From Flaccisagitta enflata (taxonomy: Eukaryota > Chaetognatha > Sagittoidea > Aphragmophora): 64,000 bases of DNA. Position 1 is the stretch's first letter. The number at the start of each line of letters is the position of its first letter. The DNA lies in NCBI GenBank assembly GCA_965153355.1, contig OZ231126.1, positions 87,420,001-87,484,000 on the forward strand, given 5' to 3'. Of this stretch, positions 35,750 through 48,092 are shown in pieces. The translations under genes were made by a program, and so were the position numbers. The notes below the pieces were generated by a model. That model did no database searches, had not been told where the DNA came from, and saw nothing but the letters and a program-made list of their open reading frames with translations.

Positions 35750-36935
35750 CTCACCGAGACATGTCGTGAACCTCGACCGTAACAACAAAGGGTCGTTACG
35801 TTCAGGAACCACGTAAGTCATTAGATTGATTTATAAACTTTTTGAGGAAGTCCGCAAGTCCCTCATGGCCTCAACTTTCGTTTAGGATGTTGACATGTGG
35901 ATGCTGAACGAGAACGACTTTAAAGTGAATATCGGAAATTCTTTAGTGCTATCGTTGCTGCGGGCGGCATCCGACCACTTTTCGATCCATTGGTCCGTCG
36001 GTCGGTCCGTCGGTCACAATTGTCAATCTAACGCGTTTCGCCTCGTCGCACCTAACTAGATACTTGACTGGGCCTCTACATCAGTACTCCTGCCTTACAC
36101 TCCCTTCTGCGACTCCAGCATCGGGCCTAGTTTATTTCGGTGTAGCACGCAGCGTCCCTGTGTCACAGGGACCCTGTCATAAGAAAAATTGAAATGATGT
36201 TCAAAACCCGTTGACGTAAGAACTAGAGCAAATTGGAAGTGCGTCCAAGAATATGCAGCAATATTCAGCTTTGACAAAGATAAAACGATCAATTTTCGTG
36301 TTAAAAGAAATTAGTTTGTTTGTTTGTTAAAGAGGAAATGAGAAAAACATCACAATTTCTTTTTTTAAATTCAACCTTTCATCATTTTGTTACCCTAACA
36401 TCGGAAACCACCATTTCATTTTGTCAACATAAAGAAATATGATACTGAGCATTTTTTTTCATCGTTTATTGACAAGCAAGGGCAAAAAGATATGACTCAG
36501 TTGACTCGAGTCCACATATGTTTCCGTTTTTTGTGTCTTCTTTTGTCAATCCTTGATATTTCTTTTCCTTCTACTTTTGTCTCTCTCTGCCTCTATTCTT
36601 TTGCTTAGTTGGTTGTCAATCACTTGGGCATCTCGGATGTGTGTGCAAACAGCGGAGAGATAATTGCATCAAAAGTTGCCACTGAATGGCGACTATTAGT
36701 GGTAACTTGAGACTGTCTGTGGTAAGAGGAGTAGTCACCACCACTTTGCGTTTCATGCTTTCCTTTTTTTCCTTTCTATAAAAGCTCCTAAATTTCGCGG
36801 ATGTCTGTTCCCTTTCTGTTCGCTTTTGTTCTCTGTTTTGACAATTTCTCCATATGATTTTTAGCCTCTTTTTTCGTCTGTCTGTTTTTATCTTGGTTTC
36901 TTTGTGTATCTTCTTTTTATCTTCCTCAACTTTTA
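35750..36935. other. No gene recognised; short GTCC/GTCG tract and a 19-bp palindrome
   Basis: GTCCGTCGGTCGGTCCGTCGG at 35992-36012 (given as position of the tract) lacks a hairpin head. GTCCCTGTGTCACAGGGAC at 36154-36172 is a perfect inverted repeat with a one-base centre. Otherwise unremarkable AT-rich sequence with CT-rich patches. Confidence 0.5.
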
Positions 36936-36939
36936 ATGT

Positions 36940-37080
36940 GCGCCCTTGCACATCTCTAAAAGGCTGTGTCTGTCGGTTTGTCTGTCGGTCTGTCGGTCCG
37001 TCTGTCGGTCTTTCCGTCGGTTTGTCTGTTCGAGGGTCATTCATCAAAAGAGCATCCCCTTAATCAGCAAGTCGCCCAAG
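36940..37080 (+). mobile_element. Family B-like short element (B5)
   Basis: Hairpin TGTGCGCCCTTGCACA, CTCTAAAAGGCTGTGTC, then (GTCG/GTCT/GTCC)n to about 37031 and AAGTCGCCCAAGTTGTTA, a tail-like end. The stem sequence differs from B2/B3 but the order of parts is the same. Confidence 0.5.
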
Positions 37081-37139
37081 TTGTTACATGGCCCCGTTAC
37101 TTGTCAACTTTAGGTTGGTACATTCATGGCTGTTTTATG

Positions 37140-38060
37140 ACAAGTGGAATAATATCCCTCACTACCATCTAGCTCATAAATATACGGACAGCTGGAGAAA
37201 AATTAAGCATTTTTGCTCACTGTCTGAAAAATATGTTCAAATGAATTGATTTTTAGTCATCATAGGGTATTTTGATCCAACAAGCGCTTCTGTTTCGAGT
37301 TTCTATCTGATTGGTCTATGATTCTTAATTCAAATCAGTGTATCCTGAATTCTTTAAAAAATAGCAAAAAACATTGATTTCTTTTTCATTTTCTTTTGAT
37401 AAAAGATAATTTTGGAGAAATATTTTAAACCGCTGCCTTTAATTTTTTCAACACAAAAGAAATTTGGTAAAAATGTGATCTAATGAGGTCAAGCAGAATG
37501 ATTTTTGCCAATCCATTTGGATTTAAGAGCTGTTTCTATAAAAGTTGTCCGTTGTCAATATGAACTGAAAATCTCTGAATTTGATTTTGGTAAGATGACT
37601 GTTTTTCTTAAAAACGCTGTCATTTCCAAACGGATTGAGCCACTGAGCTCTGCTTGGTCTTGAATGGAAGACTTTTTGTCATAGTTTGTTGATCTGCTTT
37701 CATTTTTGTATTGACTATTGAAGTTTAGTTGCTATGAACATGAGTAGGTGTCCGTATATTTATGAGCTAGATAGTATACCCAAACTGAAAAGTATGGAAG
37801 AGGGCCTAATGAGCCCTCACTGCATCACTCCTATTTTTACATCTAGCAAACATCTAGCAAACATCCATTCTGAGTCTAACCCAAAACAACAATGTAAACA
37901 TCTAGCAAACATCTAGCAAACATCCATTCTGAGTCTAACCCAAAACAACAATGCAAACATCTAGCAAACATCCATTCTGAGTCTAACCCAAAACAACAAT
38001 GCCAATGCCAAATAGATAAGGGCAAATGATTGTTACCTGTTTAACCTGTAATACCCTCCA
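37140..38060 (-). repeat. Interspersed repeat K, copy 2, carrying a MITE and a local tandem repeat
   Basis: Homologous to 13040-13300 outside the MITE (37165-37774). Within it a roughly 44-60 bp unit containing ACATCTAGCAAACATCCATT and GAGTCTAACCCAAAACAAC is repeated three times (37840-38000), whereas copy 1 has a single unit. Confidence 0.7.
37165..37774. mobile_element. Mariner/Tc1-like MITE, 610 bp, TA TSD, with paralogous empty site
   Basis: Left end CCATCTAGCTCATAAATAT pairs with the right end (inverse CTATCTAGCTCATAAATAT), continuing through ACGGACA. TA at 37163-37164 and 37775-37776. It interrupts repeat K (37140-38060, minus). The other K copy at 13040-13300 carries the uninterrupted site (TATAGTGAGGGATATTG), so the insertion is directly demonstrated. 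Confidence 0.88.
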
Positions 38061-38807
38061 AAATAAACATTTTAACTGTCCTTACCCACCCGCATTCAAC
38101 TATGTACGGTATTCATACTTGTAAGTTGTTGGAAGGAAAGGTCTCTCTCTCTCTCTCTCTCTCTCTTCATCCTACACCACATACATTAACTGAATGAACA
38201 ACCCATGTGACAATTTCTCTTGAATTGATGAGTCATTAATGGCCAATTTGCTTTTTAATACTCGCGATCGGACATTCTTCTTCTGATATTTTTTTTTCAT
38301 TTTACGCCCACAAATGAGACTGTGAGTTCAAACCAATGTTTTCAGATGCGTCTTCGCATCTCTATAAGAGGGTCTGTCCGACCCTCCGTTCGTCGGTACG
38401 TCCATCCTTCCATCCGTGTGTCAAAAATGAATGTCCTTAAAACTCATTTATCGCTGTTTTTTGGCTACGGCGAGATCTTTGCCTGAATCAAATGATCGGT
38501 ACACGTGAGAGGCTTCTTTGACGGTTTTGTCAGTATTTCATTTTGTTTTTGTTTTTGTTTCGTTTATTCTCTTTACTGACAACTTCTTATATTTATTGAA
38601 CCTTTTTGTTTACTTTCACCTGGACGTACATTCGTACTTATTTACTGCTCCATAACATTTTGTTATAATGTGATGAACGCATATATTAGCAATTACAATC
38701 AATCAATCCAATCAGACAAAGCGGTCTGTCTGTCTGCTCATCCAACTGTCTCTGCGTACGATCGGGTGCCGGGAGATCGTCTACGTCTATTGAAAGTTAT
38801 ACGAAAT

Positions 38808-38910
<103 letters not shown>

Positions 38911-39013
38911 ACGATATACTGATATTCGTTATTGACACATATTCAACAAATGTGCTGGACATGAATCAAAGGTTGAATAGCATTTTAGTTAGCTTTGACA
39001 TTGTTTATAGATC

Positions 39014-39250
39014 ACCACTTTGTCCATGAAATCATTTCCAAACTCTAAGTCCCAGAAATCTAGATTTCCATCAGGTAGTCAATATCTTAGGCTTGCCACT
39101 TCGTCAATGAAATCACTTCCAAACTCTAAGTCCCAGGAAATCAGATTTGCATCAGGTCGTCAATATTTTAGGCCTGCCACATCGTCAATGAATTTCCTTC
39201 CAAATGTTAGGTCTTGAGAATTCAGATTTTCTTCAGATCGTCACTCGTGA
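39014..39250. repeat. 84-bp tandem repeat, about 2.8 units
   Basis: Units share TTCCAAACTCTAAGTCCCAG, AATCAGATTT.CATCAGGT and CGTCAATAT..TAGGC.TGCCAC, the third more diverged. Confidence 0.85.
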
Positions 39251-39675
39251 GATCGTCAATGAATTTACCAAAGGATGGGTTTTTCTGTTTTTCACCACTT
39301 CGTCAGCGACCTGGTGAAAATTTCATTATGAAAATACTTTGAAAAAAAAAAATGACGATGTGACGGCACGCCTCCCTTCGTACATCACACACGTTCAGCG
39401 CGAAATTCACTCCACGCAGTGACATAGTCCGGACGCCTCGTTGCCCGATCGGACTTATTCATAATACTTTCGTGTCAGCTTTAGAAGATTTACAAGTCAG
39501 AACTGTAATTTAATCAATATCAATTACAGAGAGCGAGTGAATATCATATTTAGGGGAAATTATTTGTACCCTGCGTCGAGTCTACACGACGACGACGACT
39601 CTTAGGGAACTTTGAAACCGATTATGGCGCGAATGAAGGGAACAAAATCGAGAGCCACGACTGCTGAAACTAGTT

Positions 39676-40290
39676 AGGGGATGCCTAATAATTAATAGTT
39701 ACTTTTTAAGAAAATTTTGTTAAAATACGCTTAATTAGGTACTTTTAAAAGTATATGTTCAGTTAAACATTATCAAGTTTCATTTTATAAATATAAGACA
39801 ATAATTATGAAACAAAAACTTGGTTTAAAAAATCGTTTGTTGCTGTTAACTTCGTTTTGAAGCTTCTTAGCTGCGCAGTTGTTTTTACGCTTATTAGCCA
39901 TGAAAACATGCGATAGGTAGAAGGGGAGCGCAGCAGAGAAAATATTTTTTGAAACCAGACTCAGATAGTATTTGGTTTCTCCTATCATATATATTTGAAA
40001 AACGCGAAGTGATAAGAATAGAGACCCTATTCTGTACAATTAAAGTTGAGAAAATTTCTGTTATTTTCTTTGGATCGCGTTCCTTGTTTTTCATCGCTTT
40101 TTTTACATTTCCTGATAGTTTCAGATGTGTTTAAGCAGTTTTCTACCCATAAACATATATATTTGACTAAAGCCCCAGTAAACATCAATGAATATATGTA
40201 TATCAAACTCATTATCGCGCGGAAATTAAGTGTTTTATGACGATAGATTTCAATGACTTGGAGAAGTTACGTGACCGCTTACTACGTGAA
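39676..40290 (+). repeat. Ancient interspersed repeat F, copy 2
   Basis: Partner of 10196-10790 in the same orientation. It continues into AGTTACGTGACCGC, as copy 1 does (AGTTACGTGTCCGG). GTCATGTTCACGCGACTC at 40446 is a family-A-like head remnant. Confidence 0.6.
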
Positions 40291-40718
40291 ACAATGAGGC
40301 AAAGGACGCCGGTACGACCGCCGGACCGGAAAACGGACAAAACAGGTGAAATGGAGTCTTGTACGCGCGACCCAAAAAGAATATGGCCAAATTTTACAGA
40401 TAGGAAAGACCAACGAGCAGACCGATTAACTTAATCAATAATAGAGTCATGTTCACGCGACTCGAAAACTGTTCCTGAGAAGAGAAAGGTGATAAAAAAA
40501 ACGAAGATATCTTTCTTTTATTTCTTTGTTGTCACACCGCAAATTCAAAGCTCGCCCAAGAATTTTGAAATGTGTCTTTGAAAATTCAACAAAACATAAA
40601 AATCGTGATAATATTCAAGAACCGGTTTATTTCGCCCCTTTATTCTTCACGTCACATTTTTTTTTTTTTTTATCTCTCCTTTCATTGATTCTTTCTTCAT
40701 TACCTTCTTTCTTTTCTA

Positions 40719-40719
<1 letters not shown>

Positions 40720-40789
<70 letters not shown>

Positions 40790-40791
40790 TC
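40720..40791. repeat. (TTTC)n microsatellite abutting element C3
   Basis: About 72 bp of CTTT immediately before the C3 head. 40290-40710 has no recognised gene. A short CT tract follows C3 at 41252-41273, and 41280-41740 shows no gene. Confidence 0.95.
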
Positions 40792-40798
40792 CTTTTTT

Positions 40799-41235
40799 GG
40801 GCAGCGGCCCCGAAGGGGCCGATGACCTATGCTTTCACACAGGGCAAATTTCTCCTTATCTTCTCCTTCGTACCCCCCCCCCGATTTCGGCCTCGAGACC
40901 CAACTCCCAGCCTCAAGGCCCAAATCCCAGCCTCAAGGCCCAAATCCCAGCCTCAAGGCCCAAATCCCAGCCTCAAGGCCCAAATCCCAGCCTTGAGGCT
41001 CCAATTCCAACCTTGAGGCTCAAATCCCAGTCTCGAGGCTCAAATCTCAGCCAAGAGGCTCAAGTCCCTGCCTCCAAGCTCAAATCCCAGCTTCAAGGCC
41101 CCGATTCCTGCCTCCAGGCTCAAATAAAAACAGCATAGGTCATCGGCTCCTTCGGGGCCTCTGCCCCTCTCACCATCTCACACCCTCATACACACACTTA
41201 GGGGCAACGGGTACCGCTGACCATCTAACGCTTTT
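40799..41235 (+). mobile_element. Family C palindromic element, copy C3
   Basis: Left head GGGCAGCGGCCCCGAAGGGG at 40799 with GATGACCTATGC. The inverse (GCATAGGTCATCGGCTCCTT CGGGGCC) ends near 41166. The core is a CAGCCTCAAGGCCCAAATCC minisatellite (20 bp, 40905-41125). The tail is shorter: GGGGCAACGGGTACCGCTGACC (41200-41222). The GTCC tract is missing or replaced. It directly follows a TTTC microsatellite. Confidence 0.78.
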
Positions 41236-41743
41236 GTTATTCTTTCTTTCCTCTCTCTCTCTCTCTCTCTCTTTCCCTCCCATTTTATGATTTAATACGC
41301 GACAATTATTGGGACATGTCATTGAGTCAAAGAGACGAGATATTGCTACCGGGATCTTTTACAACTTTTATTTTTCAAGGCGAGAGAGAAAGAAAAAAAG
41401 AATTGAATATTATGTATCATTTTAAAAGAATAAAGATTTTTAAGATTCAAATCGTCATATAACCGGCGTTGTTACAGCCTCGTAAAAAAGGCGGAAAATT
41501 TATTTGAAATGAATAAAAAGGAATTTACAGAGAATCATAATGAAAGGTTTTATATTCACCCAGGTGAAAATAAAAAGCGAGGAAATATTATTTGCATGAA
41601 CACGACGACGCTGAATAGAATGAATTTATGGCGTCATCAGTGTCGTTTAAGATATTGGGTGTGATCAGATCACAAGACACTTTCATGTCATTTGGCCCAA
41701 TTCTACCGAACGTGAGATGAGGTTTTGTATTGCACAGTAAATA

Positions 41744-41922
41744 CAGTGGAATCCCACCTTAGTTGCACCTCTATTAAAGGGATAGACCCATTTAAGAGAC
41801 AACACTGTCCAGGCCTGAAGTTTTCCAGGCTTTTCCAATGGTAAAAAAACTATTTAAGGAACCTCTATTAAGGGATATTCGGATTTAAGAGACAAGTTTT
41901 TCCACATCCCTAGTATAGACTG
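41744..41922. mobile_element. Pogo/Tigger-like MITE, 179 bp, TA TSD
   Basis: Begins CAGTGGAATCCCACCTTAG; the right end inverse begins CAGTCTATACTAGGGAT. TA on both sides (41742-41743, 41923-41924). Inner inverted blocks ACCTCTATTAAAGGG and ACCTCTATTAAGGGA also occur. Confidence 0.7.
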
Positions 41923-41965
41923 TATATGATATGGTAACTTTGTGGAAATGTTGACTGGCCTTTTT

Positions 41966-42370
41966 AGTCGCGTGCACGCGACTCTACACCTTGGTCTGTC
42001 GGTCGGTCCGTCGGTCCGTCCATCCGTCCCGTAACGTTCTTAAATTTTCGACATTTTTTAATATTTCTTAACATTTTTTAGCATCTTTTAACAGTTTTTA
42101 ACAGTTGTTAACATTTTTTACATTTTTTTACATTTTTTAACATTTTCTGACATTTTTGGCATTTTAACATTTTTAACAATCTTTAGCATTTCTTAACATT
42201 TTTTAACATTTTTTAACATTTTTCAACATTTTTTTTTAACATTTTTTAACACTTTTAACATTTTTTAACATCTTATAATATTTTTTAACATTTCTTAACA
42301 TTTCAACATTTCTTAACATTTTGTTTGTCATTTCCAGACGCACGCGACTGTTGCCCTCTTGGGCTTGTTC
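41966..42370 (+). mobile_element. Family A hairpin-head element, copy A4, with a different core repeat
   Basis: Same perfect palindromic head AGTCGCGTGCACGCGACT (41966-41983), CTACACC and a GTCGGTCC tract. The core is built of AACATTTTTT repeats (42050-42325) instead of AAGTCATTTT. Tail GCACGCGACTGTTGCCCTCT TGGGCTTGTT (42341-42370). It abuts a 220-bp GA microsatellite at 42431. Confidence 0.72.
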
Positions 42371-42426
42371 ATCTTACAATGTACTCCTCAGAACTGCTGA
42401 TCTCTTTAACTCAAATGCACGCGGAA

Positions 42427-42652
<226 letters not shown>

Positions 42653-43163
42653 TGTTGTCAATTTTGCAAGGCTGAGTCTTCCGTGTGCGATTTTCTGGTT
42701 CATCTGACCATAACAATGGGATGAGACTGGACCGGATGTTCACGCCTTGATGATTGTTCCTACCCTCCCCAACCCCCCCCCCCCCCACGTGATCTCGAGT
42801 ATCTAATGTCCCTCTCGTGCTAGCAACAGCTACCGATAGCAGCATTTTCGGCAACATTACGCTTGCAAAGACGTCTTTTCGCTTTGCCCCTGTCCACTGT
42901 TTCTTTCGCACGAGACCTTGCTGTTATGAACTTGTTGCTGTCATTGAAGCAACTGGGCATTGCTGACTGATAAACACTTCATCATTTAAATTTTCTATCG
43001 GCCAGTTCAGTTGCTCATAAAGGTATAGCTATAGGTCGGTATCTGAGTCTCTTTCTCTACAAACTTTTCTTGTTAAGCAGACCCCAGTGTTGATACTTAG
43101 TGGCCAAATTTGGCCCTCTGAATCCTTACAGATTTGAAAATCGCAAATTTATCGTCATCATCA

Positions 43164-43185
43164 ATCATCAATTTTCATCATCATT

Positions 43186-43238
<53 letters not shown>

Positions 43239-43246
43239 TATCATCA

Positions 43247-43282
<36 letters not shown>

Positions 43283-43337
43283 GCGTCGTCGTCGTCGTCG
43301 TCGTCGTCATCATCTTCATCATCATCTTCATCATCGT
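43164..43337. repeat. (TCA)n/(TCG)n microsatellite
   Basis: TCA repeats switching to TCG at about 43250 and back to TCA/TCT at 43308. B3 begins 33 bp later. Confidence 0.96.
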
Positions 43338-43369
43338 GGTCACAATTTTGTTTCTTTCTGTTTCTTTTT

Positions 43370-43662
43370 AGATGCGTCCTCGCATCTCTATAAGAGGGTC
43401 TGTCGGTCTGTCCGTCGGTCCATCCGCCGGTCCGTCTGTCAGTCTGTAACGCCTGTGCAAACACCGCGTTTCTCTGCTGTTTTTGGCCTCGGTGAGATGC
43501 TGTACTGAATCAAGCGATCGACAAACATGTTTGAGAGTCTCCTTTACTACTCAGTCGTTTCATCTGTCAGTTCATCCATCTGTCTCTCCATTCATGTCAC
43601 ATGTTCAATACACGCAGAGAAACAGTCTGGACGCATCGTTGCCCAGTCGAGCTTGTTTTTTT
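43370..43662 (+). mobile_element. Family B element, copy B3, 293 bp
   Basis: Head hairpin AGATGCGTCCTCGCATCT (43370-43387), CTATAAGAGGGTCTGTC, (GTCC/GTCG/GTCT)n to about 43447, a body with GAGATG, AATCAAGCGATCG and GAGAGTCTCC, tail ACGCATCGTTGCCCAGTCGA GCTTGTT. The body and tail match B2. It sits between a TCA/TCG microsatellite and a GAA microsatellite. Confidence 0.72.
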
Positions 43663-43767
43663 CTTTCCGAATTTTTAGGTTAAAAAACTTAGATCGAAAA
43701 TCCTTAAGAAAATAGAAATCTGAGACCTGATAAAATGCATTGAATTTTTAGTGAAAGATCGTGAGAC

Positions 43768-44004
43768 TCAGAAGAAGAAGAAGAAGAAGAAGAAGAAGAA
43801 GAAGAAGAAGAAGAAGAAGAAGAAGAAGGTGAAGAAGAAGAAGAAGAAGAAGAAGAAGAAGAAGAAGAAGAAGAAGAAGAAGAAGAAGAAGAAGAAGAAG
43901 AAGAAGAAGAAGAAGAAGAAGAAGAAGAAGAAGAAGAAGAAGAAGAAGAAGAAGAAGAAGAAGAAGAAGAAGAAGAAGAAGAAGAAGAAGAAGATGAAGA
44001 AGAA

Positions 44005-44035
<31 letters not shown>

Positions 44036-44038
44036 AAG

Positions 44039-44070
<32 letters not shown>

Positions 44071-44152
44071 GAAGAAGAAGATGAAGAAGAAGAACAAGAA
44101 GAAGAAGAAGAACAAGAAGAAGAAGAAGAAGAAGAAGAAGAAGAAGAAGAAC

Positions 44153-44186
<34 letters not shown>

Positions 44187-44262
44187 AGAAGAAGAAGAAG
44201 AAGAAGAAGAAGAAGAAGAAGAAAAAGAAGAAGAAGAAGAAGAAGAAGCAGAAGAAGAAGGA
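43768..44262. repeat. (GAA)n microsatellite, about 495 bp
   Basis: Purine-only over nearly its entire length with sparse substitutions. The Lys, Phe and Ser frames are artefacts. Long GAA tracts are known to form triplex structures. Confidence 0.98.
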
Positions 44263-44269
44263 TCGCACA

Positions 44270-44419
44270 TGGTCACGTTACCTGATGCCCTGCTTGGAGT
44301 GATCAGTCTGAAATGAAAGAGGGGGCTAATTCAGGCCCCTACGAACAATATTCTAAGCCAAAGAAGGCTGAATCCAAGCCTGAGAACGTTGATTTTAGGC
44401 CTTATAGGCTTGGGGGGGA

Positions 44420-44420
<1 letters not shown>
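44270..44420. repeat. Possible remnant of a family C core between GAA tracts
   Basis: TGATGCCCTGCTTGGAGTG, AGGCCTTATAGGCTTGGGGG and GGACGCACA resemble parts of family C tail, core and tract. No head is present. Weak. Confidence 0.3.
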
Positions 44421-45182
<762 letters not shown>

Positions 45183-45359
45183 AGAAACCTGATTCGGCTT
45201 CTTTGAGAGAGATAGAAAATTATATAGTGTATTCATAATTACGGATCGGTTGGTCACAATTAGAGAACGCGAGGACCCTGGAAGTTTTTACTGAACAATG
45301 ATAAAAATCAAGAAAAAAATAGTGAATAGGGAATACTTCAGTGGTACCCTTTTCTTGTA

Positions 45360-45596
45360 TAGAGTAAAGTGGGATAAAATGGGTCACCAGGGGTAAAACC
45401 GATCACCCATTTTATTTTAAGGATCTAAGGATTTTGCTAATTTTGGTACTTAAAGAAGGTTTAAGGAAATTTTGACGAAACTAACACTGTGAAGTGGGTG
45501 CCCAGTTTTACCCCAGGTGACCCACTTTACCCCATCACCCCCTATCCACAAGCTGAACGGGCAACTCCATGCGTCATCTGCATGATTCTCTAACAG
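45360..45596. repeat. GGTAAA/GTGACC-type inverted repeat plus first copy of an 80-bp repeat
   Basis: AGTAAAGTGGGATAAAATGG GTCACCAGGGGTAAAAC (45362-45399) pairs in inverse with GTTTTACCCCAGGTGACCCA CTTTACCCC (about 45506-45535). The 80-bp segment from 45520 (TTACCCCATCACCCC...GCATCTGCATGATT-like) recurs at 45824-45904 on the other side of C4. Confidence 0.6.
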
Positions 45597-45823
45597 GTCG
45601 CCCATGGGAAATATATGGTAAGAGACACCCCATGCCCTGCATTGCCTGATTGTGAATTGGCTTGAGAGATAGCAGGGCAGCGGCCTCAAAGGGGATGAAG
45701 TCCTGCAGAACACAAAGGGACTTTCATTCGTCCATCCATCCGCCCCATTTAAGGTCTGAGAGGGCAGATTTGAGGCCTGAGAGGCACATTTGAAGTTTGA
45801 AAGGGCTAATTTGGGGCCAAGAT
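45597..45823 (-). mobile_element. Family C element, copy C4, inverted and one-headed
   Basis: On the + strand the tail comes first: GTCGCCCATGGGAAATATAT...CCCATGCCCTG (45597-45640), the inverse of the C1/C2 tail. Then follows a head GGGCAGCGGCCTCAAAGGGG at 45674 with GTCCTGCAGAACACA, GACTTTCATTCGTCC and a short AGGCCTGAGAGG.. minisatellite. The second head is absent. Two diverged copies of one 80-bp sequence flank it (45520-45597 and 45824-45904). Confidence 0.72.
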
Positions 45824-45931
45824 GACCTACTTTACCCCATCACCCCATTTTAACGAGCTAAATGGGGAACTCCGTGCGCATCTGCATGATTTTCTTAACG
45901 GCGTGAGGGACAAACGGACATGCGGATGTAC

Positions 45932-46396
45932 CCTTTCATGAAATATCAGACGTGGAATACAGACGGGACCCAAATAAGAAGTGAGCAGGGACCAGCAGCC
46001 CCCCATACAGCTCACATGGTTCAAACAAATTTCTCATTAACTGTGGTGGTTTACACCTTAAGTGGATACAATTGGCGCCACCATGGCAATTTTAGAATTT
46101 CCATCTAGAACACCCCTTTATTAAATCACCCTCAGGGCCCCCCCGCCAAAAAAAAAATTGAACGATGTTTTCTTCAATTTTGAAAATTTGGGGATGTCTT
46201 AGGTAGAAATTCAAAAATTGTCACGGTGGCACCAATTGTTTCCACTTGAGGTGTCTGCCATTACCAGGAGTGAGAAAATTGTTTGCCATGTTTACAAGCT
46301 GGAGGGGGGGGGGCTGCTAAAACTTTGGGTACATCCTAACTTCTTATTTGGGTCCTATCTAGTTCACACTCGCCTTTATGAAACCCAGGTGACGCT
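45932..46396. mobile_element. Foldback element with about 170-bp diverged inverted arms
   Basis: Left arm 45932-46107 and right arm 46201-46396 match in inverse through blocks GGACCCAAATAAGAAGT, AGCAGCCCCCC, CAAACAA.TTTCTCA, ACACCT.AAGTGG.ACAATTGG and GCCACC.TG.CAATTTT. The spacer is about 90 bp. No TSD was resolved and no coding frame. Class unknown. Confidence 0.7.
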
Positions 46397-47110
46397 TGTT
46401 ATTGCCAAAACAATATCAGCTGATTGCGTGGCTGCGTTGCATTGCCTTGATAGGGCACTGGACAGGGGCGGTGTAAAATAAAGCCACCAATAGATTGATT
46501 ACTGCAATGAAGACAGGAATAAAAGCTGTTTGGAAAATTTGCGATTTTTTGTACTTGTACTGATCTTGAAATCATGATTTAAGCTTCAATATTTGGGTTT
46601 TGGAAACAAAAAGAATTTGAACTTTAATCTCCATACTTAAATTCAATCCAGAACATGCACAAAGGCAAAATCTTGGAAAAATTAGGAAGACTGGTTTTCT
46701 CTAAATTCCGTTTGAGGCCGCCGCCCAAAACTAAGACACATTAATGCTCTCGGAGGGAGGTCATACGTCCCAAAAACACATTTATGAATTCAGTTTTTTT
46801 TAATTGTCGTCACTTTCATCACACTTGGTCTTTCAGCTCGTCGTCGCTTGTCTTGATTATCTTCGTCGTCGTAATGATCGTCTTTTTCGTCGTCGTCGTC
46901 ATCTTCGTCGTCATCGTTATCATCAACGCAGTTGCTTCGTTCGTTTTCATTTCTGTATGTATGATCTGGGTTCTCAAATCAAAAATTCAGATCTTCTCTC
47001 TTCTTCTTTTTTTCGACCGTAGCTTTTTAAGTGGATTTAACAAAATTAAGGCCTTTCGAGTTTTCCAACTTTCAACTCAAGATTTTTTTTTTATATTTTT
47101 GCTATCCTAC
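46396..47110. other. No gene recognised; TCGTCG-rich patch
   Basis: 46800-46930 has scattered CGTCGTC/TCATC triplets. The long + frame through it (46784-47350) lacks any domain and runs into a CT tract. Confidence 0.45.
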
Positions 47111-47113
47111 GGT

Positions 47114-47115
<2 letters not shown>

Positions 47116-47155
<40 letters not shown>
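47116..47155. repeat. (CT)n microsatellite
   Basis: Short pure CT tract. 47160-47570 has no recognised gene. Confidence 0.93.
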
Positions 47156-47158
<3 letters not shown>

Positions 47159-47571
47159 CATGAATTACCTCATCTATTTCATCAAAAAAAGAAAAAAAAA
47201 CAAGGAGGGAGAATCAAAAGGTCCAAGTTTATACTTATAGGATGTTTACTGACCGATCAAAACAAAAAAGGAAAGAAAAATAGTGAAGAAAAACACACAA
47301 AATGTGAAGCCGAAAAATGTCTCTTTAAAAATTCATCTTGGGGTATTTGAGCTCAATTCCTCTACTGATTACGTCATTGCAACATTTTTATACAAATTGT
47401 ATTCTTCCGCACCTTCTTCATTTTCGTTTTCGTTTTGCCACTCATTGAATAGCGAAAAAATCTCTCTCTCTCTCTCTTAGGATATTTTCTTCTACTCAAA
47501 TATTCTTGGACCGCGACCGGCTTGGATATACATACTAAATGGGATACTCCTCAAATAAAAAGTGGAAGAAG

Positions 47572-47684
47572 AAAAGAAAGAGAAGAAGAAGAAGAAGAAG
47601 AAGAAGAAGAAGAAGAAGAAGAAGAAGAAGAAGAAGAAGAAGAAGAAGACGAAAAAGAAGAAAAAGAAGCAGAAGAAGAAGGGG

Positions 47685-47778
<94 letters not shown>

Positions 47779-47895
47779 TCATCATCATCATCCACACACA
47801 CACAACACACACATTCTCATACACATCAATACACATATACACACACACATACATATACATACACTTACACACACACATACACTTACACACACACA

Positions 47896-47951
<56 letters not shown>

Positions 47952-47952
47952 A
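47572..47952. repeat. Compound microsatellite GAA-CAA-TCA-CA-TCA
   Basis: GAA 47572-47683, CAA 47685-47778, TCA 47778-47793, CA/TACA 47793-47897 and TCA 47898-47950. All overlapping frames are homopolymeric artefacts. Confidence 0.97.
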
Positions 47953-48092
47953 TATTTACAACCAAAGGAACAGTAAAAAAAACTGAAGCATACTTAATTA
48001 AGAGTCTTTAACATTTTCATAGTTCAAATTGAATCATTAGAAACAATTATATGCGTTGCTTGTTTTCTGTCTGTATAGAGCAGACCAAGGCA

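Noticed and set aside
36154-36172. Perfect 19-bp palindrome as a terminator or operator
   Set aside because: Isolated, with no gene or element context, so no function is supported.
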